Virus record (IMG/VR): IMGVR_UViG_3300021247_000264
Coordinates: 1 to 22,498 of that record
Strand: one strand, 5' to 3'
From: a virus
DNA length: 22,498 bases
A program made the position numbers and the translations under genes. The notes beneath the pieces were generated by a model. That model made no database searches. It was not told the origin of the DNA and worked only from the letters and a program-made list of their open reading frames with translations. This document shows positions 14,601-21,338 of the stretch, in pieces; the first letter of the stretch is position 1, and each line of letters starts with the position of its first letter.

Positions 14601-16902
14601 TACGTACTCCAGTGCCAATAGACTCACTCACCGCAGATACGTACTGTTTCACAGCGTATTGAGTTGGAGTTGTATCTTCTCCGTAAATTCCTTGAGAATT
14701 TATTAGAGCCGTATTATTACTTACCTCTTGAAGTACGACTCCAACAGGAACTCCGTTTCTTTTGAACGGTCCGATCGCGTTTAATCCTGATAGATTGAAG
14801 GAATTTGCGTTTATCGTTACTTCGCCTGTTAATTGATTTACCGCGAAGTAGCTTCCTATCGCCAAGTTTCCTATGTTATCAATAGTGGCGTAGAATACTT
14901 TACCAGGAGCGATTTGAGTGACCTCTCTTTGCTTTATCGGAATTCCTCCGTACTGTGGAAGTGCGTTGTAAGTTACACCGCTACCAACGTATTCGTTTAC
15001 TAGTCCTCCAGTTGATATATTCGATAGATCGTAAAAATCAACAGTGTCTCCTGTGTTTATACTCGCTGGAGATGGATAAGTAGTTAATCTTTTTTGTGAT
15101 GGTTGACCTGTTACTGGAGCTACTCCTGTGATAAGGTAGTTGGTTCCATTAAGTCTCATGTTTGAGCTTATGTCTACGCTTCTTGATCCGCTAACCAAGC
15201 TTATCAGCATTTCAGATACTCCAGTTATGCTAGCTTTACCTGCAACTGTAGTAGCTTGAATTCCACCTACTCCGGTTGGAGCCGCGATAGTCACTGTTGG
15301 TTGATCTGTGTATCCGCTACCACCAGTAAGTAAGACTATTTCATCTATTGATCCGTTCGCATTAACGTTCGCTTCAGCTGTTGCGTTTACAGTAGCTCCG
15401 CCACCAGTAATCGTTACACCAGCTACTGAACCTGTGTAGCCCGCTCCATTTTCGTCCAAAACAAATCCGCTAACAGTAGAAGTTTTAGCCTCTAAAGAAG
15501 ATCCTGTGTTATACGTAAATGGATAATAAGTTTTGGAGATCAATCCGTATTTACCAAAGTCAATTACTGAGTTTGATACGTTTGCGAAACCTCCAGCAGC
15601 AGTTTTGAATCCGTAAGTACAGAATGTAGTGAAACAAGAAACGAACTGAGCGTAACCTCTGTTGATTACTAAGTGACCTGGTCCTCCTTGGTTAACTTGA
15701 GTGAATGAGTCAGCCACCATAGATCTTAATGGAGAACCAACAGTAGTTAAGTTTCCGTCTATTCTTAATCCTCCACCAGCTCCTTGATCGTCTACGTTAC
15801 TTGTGTCGTAAGGTAACGGAGTGAATACTGGTATTATGTTTCCAGAAGTATCAAAAGGACCAGTGATTGAAGAACAGTTCTGAATGTACGGAGAAGTTGC
15901 TATAAATGGTCTTACAGAAGTGGCGATTGGAATCGATACCAGAGGCTTTTCTCCTACTGCATATCCAGATCCTCCGTTCGTAATAGTGAATGAGGTTATT
16001 AATCCTCCAGATATAGTGGCCAAAGCTGTTGCAGCAGTTCCTATTCCGTCTGGCTCTTCTATTAATATGTTTATGTCTTGATCTACTCCGTCTGTGTATC
16101 CAGCGCTAGAGTGAATCAGGTTTAGTCCTGTTACTTGTCCTCCAGATATGGTAGGGGTCGCGATTGAACAAGGAAAAGAGAATGCAAACGCAGGATGCTG
16201 TAAGTTTAGAATCCTAAGTCCATAAAAGTAAGTTGATTCGTATATGTGGAAGTAATCCTTTGTTGGATTAGCTGCGGTCAACCTTACAGTACGTAAGTTG
16301 TCTCCAACTATCGCTACTCCTGGAGGAACCACAATAGGGTTTTGTTCAACATAATCTCCTGATCCCACGAATATCGTGTATCTTTTTATGTTGTAAGGAC
16401 TTTTCGCTCCCAAGCTGTCTACAGCAGCTTTAATAGTTTTAAAAGGCTTGTGAGGTTCTGTACCATCATTGGTGTCTATGCCTTCTGGTGAAACGTAAAG
16501 CCTTTTAGATCCTGACATCGCATTTTCTAAAAGATCTGTCCTTTGATCAAAAGAACCGCTGTCTAATTTATAACTAGATGTAAAGTTATTAAATCCAATC
16601 AGAGTTGTGTAATTGGGAGCAAATGATGCAGTATCGGCGTTGATCGCTTGTGTAGCATAACTAGCAGTACCTATTAGATCACCGTAAATTTCAGTTATAA
16701 AAAGAGATCCAGACACGTCTAAAGATCCAGATACTATAAATGATCCGCTTATTTCAACTCCATCGCTTTTTAGATACAGTCCAGTTGCGCTTCCACTACC
16801 GTCTGATATGTTTTTAAAATTAGGAGTTATTTGCCCGTTGTCGCCTACTTTTAATAACGATGCGTATGTATCTTTTATCTTTTGTCCTGTTAATGATGCC
16901 AT
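11674..16902 (-). CDS. Giant fibre-type virion protein with beta-helix and C-terminal tip domain (1742 aa)
   Basis: Residues 1-60 form the head (MASLTGQKIKDTYASLLKVG, then an ISDGSGSATGLYL segment), a pattern seen at the N-terminus of structural proteins of T4-like marine phages. Residues 133-470 look like a pectate-lyase-type right-handed beta-helix, opening with LYVSPEGIDTNDGTEPHKPF and PIVVPPGVAIVGDN. Three GSGY/GAGY-type motifs (such as TGGSGYTDQPTVTI) follow. Most of the remainder is (I/L)TGSLxVSGS and GSLFGxxxxAxSASYA repeats, ending in TASYA-type repeats near 1590-1635. Residues 1635-1742 form a separate beta-rich tip with GFYKYTVYSGSNARAGEVF. It is probably a long tail or whisker fibre. 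The gene is preceded by a 70-base gap with an A-rich leader and is the largest complete gene here. Confidence 0.85.
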   Translation of the reverse strand: MASLTGQKIKDTYASLLKVGDNGQITPNFKNISDGSGSATGLYLKSDGVEISGSFIVSGSLDVSGSLFITEIYGDLIGTASYATQAINADTASFAPNYTTLIGFNNFTSSYKLDSGSFDQRTDLLENAMSGSKRLYVSPEGIDTNDGTEPHKPFKTIKAAVDSLGAKSPYNIKRYTIFVGSGDYVEQNPIVVPPGVAIVGDNLRTVRLTAANPTKDYFHIYESTYFYGLRILNLQHPAFAFSFPCSIATPTISGGQVTGLNLIHSSAGYTDGVDQDINILIEEPDGIGTAATALATISGGLITSFTITNGGSGYAVGEKPLVSIPIATSVRPFIATSPYIQNCSSITGPFDTSGNIIPVFTPLPYDTSNVDDQGAGGGLRIDGNLTTVGSPLRSMVADSFTQVNQGGPGHLVINRGYAQFVSCFTTFCTYGFKTAAGGFANVSNSVIDFGKYGLISKTYYPFTYNTGSSLEAKTSTVSGFVLDENGAGYTGSVAGVTITGGGATVNATAEANVNANGSIDEIVLLTGGSGYTDQPTVTIAAPTGVGGIQATTVAGKASITGVSEMLISLVSGSRSVDISSNMRLNGTNYLITGVAPVTGQPSQKRLTTYPSPASINTGDTVDFYDLSNISTGGLVNEYVGSGVTYNALPQYGGIPIKQREVTQIAPGKVFYATIDNIGNLAIGSYFAVNQLTGEVTINANSFNLSGLNAIGPFKRNGVPVGVVLQEVSNNTALINSQGIYGEDTTPTQYAVKQYVSAVSESIGTGVRNLSSSLSSRITQNSSSISILSSSYENFIDVYNTGSFTGSFAGDLTGNFTGSLGNLRGRVQYIPAFASVDTLVTSSMYQIYPQSIAINQEAITTAAPEALYVWQSSTSSFNVISGKGNLNNYLQLNIQNTNQGLSASSDVVATANNGDESSNYIDMGINGENFVGPVGLSNDAYLYSTGRHLHIGNASNYPVQIFTGDLDSDISRKAIFNPNNQHEITGSLDISDRLIVRNGITGSLFGNAATATSASRADSSSISDNSILFDGKTRSTFATTGSNVFRGTQEVTGSLRTLGSTFQVGNNTLLGDTVLTGSIIVSASFPVGSYSSSVNIYGDTTMTGYLKFSPQSTNIDTSVSASYIFVSGSTNDLYFSQNSQGYANVTRLRWLEGNLYTGLLNGGLITTQSSTVYQVSSGSGIFVNMNASIRDNPYPTTEYVSWPNLTANIAPLSASFDQSFIAIQKSGNIGSIYAQGVPFDDGQYNTLIPIGNVIHQNRSTINATATYPSVAYAYKQRTNDFIRAFGALKLTGLNTYPSGSSTGSLIITSGTAYSDGRNYTVDPNNPSYVIENGITNSKIFRYYQSGSDFKYETNGGAGFLSINPGQYNNNGTLASVNPAKWSIQRVFMFPGGATKGIYVYYGNAVYDSLLEATANIDTEAFTEAPNTAAGAILSAYLILQGNANFTTPSSYSIKQAGIFRSIGGTGGGGSTATTRLSDLSDVSISAPTNGQPLAYNASIAKWQNQSTITSTLIGNASTATSASYALTASYISGSGGTGAGFPFSGSAVITGSLLVSSSLNVTGYQTITGSLYVSAGITGSLFGTSSQAVSSSYALTASYASNVPLTASYALQAASSSFAVTSSYAAVATTASYAVSFQIRGTLTEYATVNSSIVGSNNLFTKQTGSFTSGFYKYTVYSGSNARAGEVFAVWNGGNVQYTDISTADLGTTNAVTASVAIINSEAQFNIQTNDSAWQIRSTVTYL

Positions 16903-16972
16903 TTTCTTTTTTTAAGTACTGTCAATAAATATGAAGTAATTCTATGTTTATCGCAACTTGTTTTCTTAGTTT

Positions 16973-17278
16973 TTACAAACTTCCGCTAGTAATGGATCCG
17001 CTTACGAATAAGTCTCCTGTTATGGCTACGGAACCTGATATATCTATGCCTCCGCTCTGATATGCACTTGAAGTTACCGTAGTATTTCCGTAGATCACAA
17101 AATCAGGTATTCCTGTTCTTGTTCCATCCCAGTTTCCAAAGGAGTTTTCCCAATTTTCGTCTATTTCTTCGTACTGCAAGTTCGCGGTTGGTATTTTAGA
17201 TCCACTTAATATAAGCTGATCGTTCGCTTCGTTGTAGTGTAAGTTAGACAATATCTGTTTTAGCTTTATTCTTGCCAT
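16973..17278 (-). CDS. Small fibre-type structural protein (101 aa)
   Basis: The N-terminus ARIKLKQILSNLHYNEANDQ is an arginine/lysine-rich helix-like head. A short DENWENSFGNWDG segment and a beta-repeat tail (GSVAITGDLFVSGSITSGSL) follow. The tail repeat is of the same kind as in the 1742-, 201- and 182-residue proteins. I do not recognise a named family. It starts 4 bases after the stop of the 114-residue gene and is followed by the 70-base gap before the giant fibre gene. An attachment or adaptor role between the tail-completion proteins and the fibre is plausible from position and repeat type, but unproven. Confidence 0.72.
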   Translation of the reverse strand: MARIKLKQILSNLHYNEANDQLILSGSKIPTANLQYEEIDENWENSFGNWDGTRTGIPDFVIYGNTTVTSSAYQSGGIDISGSVAITGDLFVSGSITSGSL

Positions 17279-17282
17279 AGCG

Positions 17283-17627
17283 TTATAAAAATTTTCCTAT
17301 TGATATTATAATATCATTATATTCAAGTTCGTATTGTAAAATCTCTGGATTTATCACTAAAACAGAACTACTTAGCGAAGAAGTAAAGCTTTGTATCGCC
17401 TCAATCTCAACGCTAGATCCGTTTATGTAAAATTGAAACTGATCGCTGGTATTTGGAGGAAAATCAGAAGGCGCTACAGCCCAACTTCTATTAAAAATAG
17501 CGGTTCTATAGTCGGTATAAGATCCAGTAATAACAGTGTTAGACGCCAAGTAGTTCAAGATATCTGCTCTTGAATTGGTAGCGCCTTGAGAAGTGCCTCT
17601 AACTATTATATTCTTATCTGGTATCAT
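17283..17627 (-). CDS. Free-standing copy of the gp15-like protein's C-terminal domain (114 aa)
   Basis: The whole protein aligns with residues 308-421 of the preceding gp15-like protein. Shared landmarks in order are NIIV, SQG, the YLxxNTxxxGxY block, FNxxWAxAPS, PxNS, the F-x-INGxxxE strand, LVINPxxLxYxLExND and a terminal GKF. The length also matches (114 residues in both). There is no other domain. Its ATG overlaps the stop of the gp15-like gene as ATGA, so translation is probably coupled. The fold is likely a beta-sandwich, judged from alternating hydrophobic strands. It seems to be a tandem duplication of the domain; whether it binds the same partner, perhaps as a decoration around the neck, is unknown. 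Confidence 0.8.
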   Translation of the reverse strand: MIPDKNIIVRGTSQGATNSRADILNYLASNTVITGSYTDYRTAIFNRSWAVAPSDFPPNTSDQFQFYINGSSVEIEAIQSFTSSLSSSVLVINPEILQYELEYNDIIISIGKFL

Positions 17628-18889
17628 ACTGTAGAAAATTTACCTACCGCTATTATTAGATCATTAGATTCTAGACTGTATCCAAGCAAAGTTGGATTAA
17701 TTACTAACGTAGAATATGTTAAGTTATCTGTAAAGGTGTATGAAGACGGTTCGATATAAACTCCATTGATAAATATGTTGAAATTAACTGCGCTGTTTGC
17801 AGGCAAAGGACTAGGCGCTATAGCCCAACCCTTATTAAAAGTCACAGAAGTCGAACTAACGTAAGTTCCAACTAAACTTGTGTTATTTATTAAGTAATTT
17901 GCGTAAATCGGGGTTAGTCCTTGAGATCCTCCATCATTAACAATAATATTAACTCCGTCTTGAGCCAAAATAGATCCCAAAGGTTTAAAATTGTTCGATC
18001 TTTTCTTCACTGCGTCTGTTGATTGCTGACTATCGCTTGTTTCTATTCCAAATACGATCTTGGATACTCCAAAAGATCTATTTATTGATGCCATGCTCTT
18101 GTTTACGGAGTCTGGTATTAGATATCCGTTAAGAGTTAAAGAAAAAGAGTTTTTTATGGCTCGATCTTCTCCAACCTCGTAAGTTATAGACTCTTCAAAA
18201 GATTCTATAGAAGAATAGAATTGAAATTTTGTAGGATCTCCCCAATAAGTTCTTGAAGCAAAGTTAATCGACTCTACTAAAGAGTCCATTTGCTCTATAA
18301 AGTAAGTCCACACTATACAATCGTACTCTACAGTTACATAATCTGGGGTAACCGAAGCTACATACTCAACTTCGGGATTTCTGTTGTTTAATATGTTGAA
18401 ATTACCGTAAATGTTACGCTTACTGTACTTTTTTTTGAATAACTGTATGTTTTTTGCTGAATTACCGTCTAGTTTGTTTCCTAAACTTCTGTTCTGCGTG
18501 ATGCTTCTTCTTTTGAACATGATTAAAGGAGCTAAAAGCTTACCGTTAGCATCCCTATAGTAGCCGTCAGACTGAACCGTCTTCCAATTTTCTGGAGATC
18601 CGTAAAGAACTGGAACGTTTATCCTTGTATTGTTCTGAATGACCGAAGGTTTTAGCACTTCTTTAAAGTAATACATCAAGGCTTCGTCGAAATCCTGTAT
18701 TCCTATCTTATAGTCTCTTATATTGTCATCCTTTACTGAGACTTCTCTTGCTCTATTTATCTCTGGTTCGCCTAATTTAGCTGGTTCAGAGAATATTTCG
18801 TTTGGATTACCTGACTTTGGATCGTAAGGTTCTACAAGTTTATTCATAAACTCTCTGCGCGAAGCTGGTCTTACTGTTTGATTCGCCAT
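17624..18889 (-). CDS. gp15: gp15-like tail sheath stabiliser / tail completion protein with extra C-terminal domain
   Basis: The first 265 residues follow the T4 gp15 pattern: an RINVPVLYGSPENW segment (89-102, compare the VPITYAS segment of T4 gp15), an LIMFKRRSI strand (122-130), a YDCIVWTYFIEQMDSLVESI stretch (189-208), then FEESITYEVGEDRAIKNSFS leading into LNGYLIP (253-259, compare the EVNGWMYPP region of T4 gp15). In T4 this protein caps the tail tube and sheath and joins the tail to the head. The protein is 421 residues against 272 in T4. The excess is mostly residues 308-421, a separate domain repeated in the next gene. Its start overlaps the gp14-like stop (TAATG), and the 13-14-15 order agrees with T4. 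The family match is by eye and distant. Confidence 0.75.
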   Translation of the reverse strand: MANQTVRPASRREFMNKLVEPYDPKSGNPNEIFSEPAKLGEPEINRAREVSVKDDNIRDYKIGIQDFDEALMYYFKEVLKPSVIQNNTRINVPVLYGSPENWKTVQSDGYYRDANGKLLAPLIMFKRRSITQNRSLGNKLDGNSAKNIQLFKKKYSKRNIYGNFNILNNRNPEVEYVASVTPDYVTVEYDCIVWTYFIEQMDSLVESINFASRTYWGDPTKFQFYSSIESFEESITYEVGEDRAIKNSFSLTLNGYLIPDSVNKSMASINRSFGVSKIVFGIETSDSQQSTDAVKKRSNNFKPLGSILAQDGVNIIVNDGGSQGLTPIYANYLINNTSLVGTYVSSTSVTFNKGWAIAPSPLPANSAVNFNIFINGVYIEPSSYTFTDNLTYSTLVINPTLLGYSLESNDLIIAVGKFSTV

Positions 18890-19380
18890 TATAGTCTATT
18901 TAAATTTATTCCAAGCTTATCTGGACTTGTGTAATGCGTATTGAGTATGATAGACAAAGAGTTTCCGTAATTTTGTAATCCTTCTGAATAAGCATAGTCA
19001 GAATCTTTACCTACAATGAATTGGTTTTCGTTAACGTTATCGACTTCAAAGAAGTGTTCGTTCCAAAAAACTACGTCTCCTATTTCAGGGTATACGTTGG
19101 CATCTATCAAGTGATTTTTAAAAAATCTAAAAGTTGATTCTCTAGTCACATCTATGTTGTAGTCTATCCTATTTACTCCAAAGTCTCCTCTTTCTATAAG
19201 ACAGTTAAGAAGAACAGGACCTATATAGTACCTATTCGTAGCCTCTCCGTAAACGTTTGTCGAAGTATCGTTAAGTTTTATTTTATAGTACCCCACTTGT
19301 TGACTGATTATGTCCTCAAGCAGCTCCCTATTCATTGTATTGAATAATTGTATGTCTCTGTTTCTACCGAATAACGCCAT
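18889..19380 (-). CDS. gp14: Probable gp14-like neck / head-tail connector protein (163 aa)
   Basis: The protein has an N-terminal helix (NTMNRELLEDIISQQVGYYK), then beta-rich sequence with YYIGPVLLNCLIERGDFG, a VTRESTFRFFKNHLI stretch, and PEIGDVVFWNEHFFEVDNVN followed by NQFIVGKDSDYAY. The GDVVFWNxxFFEVDNV pattern is typical of small head-tail connector proteins. It is shorter than T4 gp14 (256 residues). The call rests mainly on position: it sits between the gp13-like and gp15-like genes, as gene 14 does in T4, 17 bases after one and overlapping the other by one base. In T4, gp13 and gp14 form the collar that seals the filled head. Another connector family is possible. Confidence 0.62.
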   Translation of the reverse strand: MALFGRNRDIQLFNTMNRELLEDIISQQVGYYKIKLNDTSTNVYGEATNRYYIGPVLLNCLIERGDFGVNRIDYNIDVTRESTFRFFKNHLIDANVYPEIGDVVFWNEHFFEVDNVNENQFIVGKDSDYAYSEGLQNYGNSLSIILNTHYTSPDKLGINLNRL

Positions 19381-19397
19381 TCTAATTCTAATTTATT

Positions 19398-20564
19398 TTA
19401 TCCAATAAAAATCAATAACGGTATTTCTTTTAGTGTATCATTCAGAGATTGATTTTCTGATTGTTTTCTTTCTAATTGAGATCTTCTTGACATGTCTTCA
19501 AAGTCTTGTCTTAGTTTATCTCTTAGAGCTGTTTGAGCATCTTTTCCCTTAGATATTAAGTCTGCTCCGTTCAAAGTTACTTCAGATCCTGGAATAGGCA
19601 CTTCAGAGTACTTTCCTCTTATCAATCCGAGTATTTCTGATGCTAAGGCTAAAGCAAACTCGTATATCCACTGTTTTCCAGGCTGATTTATTTGAGAATA
19701 CGTGATATTTCCGTAAGGCGCCTTAGATGGATTAGTAACCAATCCTGTATTAGATCCGTAAGGACTGTTTTGAATTGGATCTGAGTATTCGCTTTTCTTA
19801 GAAAACTGTATCCACATCGTAGCGTCGTCTATTTCTGGTTTAGGAAACACTTTTAGTTTGTTGTTTATTACTTCAAAAGTGTAAGCCGATCTTCTTACGG
19901 TATTGGACATCTCGATCTCTTGAATCCTCTGAATGTCCCAATAAACTGGGAACAATACGAAGTTCAATCCAGGAGAGTAACTTCCCCATCCAAAGTTTTC
20001 TGTAGCTCCTTGATAGTTGATACTTCCTCCAATGTACGGATCGTAATATTGATTTACCGCTGGAACTCCTTGATAGAATATGTTTTGAATGACCATTCTA
20101 TCACTAGAGCTTATGTAGTTGTTTTCTATTCCCCAAGCTTGCAAATCGTATACTTGCTGACCAGCTTTTAATCTAAGAGATCCGCTTCTCCAATCTACTA
20201 CACCTCCGATTCCTATTTGAGTTCCGTAAGTATCAGATATATTTATTACGTTTTGTAGAGACGGAGCAACAACTATATTATTTAGTTGAGATGCGGTTGG
20301 TGTGCCTTCCAAAGAAAGATAGTTATCTTTTATTTTGGATTGATAAAGCTCTTCTGCGTATACAGCTACTGATTCTTCGAAGCAAGCGTAAAGTTGTTCG
20401 TCGATTAACTCTACATCCATTACTGGATAACCGAGTTTTGTTACTATATACTTAGCAACCTTATCAGCGTCGCTTTGGAAACTGAGATCATAGTCGTAGA
20501 ATCCAAAAGGTGTTTCTCCTGGGAAGAAACTAGATGATCCAGGCCATATAGGACGATTTGCCAT
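19398..20564 (-). CDS. gp13: gp13-like neck protein (388 aa)
   Basis: Residues 33-86 contain the signature ADKVAKYIVTKLGYPVMDVE, then LYACFEESVAVYAEELYQSK and DNYLSLEG. This matches the N-terminal part of neck protein gp13 in T4-like phages, including the marine ones. A GSLRLKAGQQVYDLQAW strand, a Tyr/Gly-rich middle loop (YYDPYIGGSINYQG) and an NKLKVFPKPE segment follow. The C-terminus has a charged helix (RDKLRQDFEDMSRRSQLERK). At 388 residues it is longer than T4 gp13 (309). In T4 the gp13-gp14 collar closes the DNA-filled head and receives the tail. The gene lies 9 bases after phoH with no visible Shine-Dalgarno site. Confidence 0.78.
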   Translation of the reverse strand: MANRPIWPGSSSFFPGETPFGFYDYDLSFQSDADKVAKYIVTKLGYPVMDVELIDEQLYACFEESVAVYAEELYQSKIKDNYLSLEGTPTASQLNNIVVAPSLQNVINISDTYGTQIGIGGVVDWRSGSLRLKAGQQVYDLQAWGIENNYISSSDRMVIQNIFYQGVPAVNQYYDPYIGGSINYQGATENFGWGSYSPGLNFVLFPVYWDIQRIQEIEMSNTVRRSAYTFEVINNKLKVFPKPEIDDATMWIQFSKKSEYSDPIQNSPYGSNTGLVTNPSKAPYGNITYSQINQPGKQWIYEFALALASEILGLIRGKYSEVPIPGSEVTLNGADLISKGKDAQTALRDKLRQDFEDMSRRSQLERKQSENQSLNDTLKEIPLLIFIG

Positions 20565-20573
20565 ATTTATTTA

Positions 20574-21245
20574 TTATCTAAAATTATCGTACACTTTTAA
20601 TATATCTTCTACTATCGGATCTCGATGATTCGTCTTTAGGGTGTATACCCCAAAACCTTGCACCGAACCTAAATTGTCGCATATGAATTTGAAACCCGAC
20701 ATCCTTCTGTCCTTCAGGTCTATTTGTGCTACATCTCCACAAATTATCATTTTTGAACCAGTACATAGTCTACCCAACATTAATTCCATTTGCGCGCTTG
20801 TTACGTTCTGTCCTTCGTCAACTACAACACAACAGTTAGATAAGTTTCTTCCTCTCATAAACGCTAGAGGTATTACCTCTATGTTTCCTTCCATGATTTC
20901 TTTGTCAATCTTCTCTTTGTTGTAGAGCCGATACATGTTATCGTAAATTGCTGCGGTATACGGAGCCAACTTAGCATCTTTATCTCCTGGAAGGTAACCT
21001 ATTTCTTCTCCTGAAGTCACTGCCGGTCTAGTTAGAATTATCTTTTCGACCTCTTTCTTAAATAACATGTCTAAAGCGACTTGAGCTGCAACCATCGATT
21101 TTCCTGATCCAGCTTGACCTTTTAAAACCGTTATTTTGTTTTGCATTATGAAGGTCTTTGCCTCCTTCTGCTCTTCGTTAAGCGATACTGAGAACCTAAT
21201 TGGATTTTTTAACCTTTTTGTTGTTTTGCCGTGAGCTTCGTTCAT
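20574..21245 (-). CDS. phoH: PhoH-family ATPase
   Basis: This 223-residue P-loop protein has a Walker A motif GQAGSGKS at 43-50, GYLPGD at 83-88, a Walker B motif CCVVVDEGQN at 138-147 and the GDVAQID motif at 170-176, all in the PhoH order. There is no KH or PIN domain, so it is the short form usual in phages. PhoH proteins are predicted nucleotide-driven RNA-acting enzymes; the role in phages is unsettled, and the old link to phosphate starvation does not hold for all. It lies between the capsid terminator and the neck genes, an unusual site for a non-structural gene. It must be transcribed from a start between 21246 and 21286 or by read-through of the terminator. Confidence 0.93.
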   Translation of the reverse strand: MNEAHGKTTKRLKNPIRFSVSLNEEQKEAKTFIMQNKITVLKGQAGSGKSMVAAQVALDMLFKKEVEKIILTRPAVTSGEEIGYLPGDKDAKLAPYTAAIYDNMYRLYNKEKIDKEIMEGNIEVIPLAFMRGRNLSNCCVVVDEGQNVTSAQMELMLGRLCTGSKMIICGDVAQIDLKDRRMSGFKFICDNLGSVQGFGVYTLKTNHRDPIVEDILKVYDNFR

Positions 21246-21256
21246 GAAACAGATTT

Positions 21257-21268
21257 AGTATAAATATC
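21257..21268 (-). promoter_or_regulatory. Candidate late promoter element upstream of phoH
   Basis: Only 41 bases separate the capsid terminator from the phoH start, so any dedicated promoter must lie there. The minus strand contains GATATTTATACT about 13 bases before the ATG. Similar ATATTTAT(A/T) strings occur upstream of the genes starting at 4070 and 16902. In the opposite sense this string contains TATAAATA, the T4 late-promoter core, which would point the wrong way. The assignment is tentative, and such strings are expected often in AT-rich DNA. Confidence 0.22.
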
Positions 21269-21286
21269 GTCACAATGAAAGTATAC

Positions 21287-21314
21287 AAAAAAAAGACCCA
21301 ACCGAAGTTGGGCC
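21287..21314 (-). terminator. Rho-independent terminator after the capsid gene
   Basis: On the minus strand an 8-bp stem, GGCCCAAC with GTTGGGTC (one G-T wobble), closes a TTCG loop and is followed by eight T residues. The C(UUCG)G loop is the exceptionally stable tetraloop. It begins 24 bases after the capsid stop codon and is the only convincing terminator in the window. Confidence 0.93.
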
Positions 21315-21338
21315 TTAGTTTATTGTGTTACCGTTAGG

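Noticed and set aside
21259-21266. TATAAATA on the plus strand, the T4 late-promoter core
   Set aside because: It faces away from phoH and towards the antisense strand of the capsid gene; no plus-strand gene is supported there.
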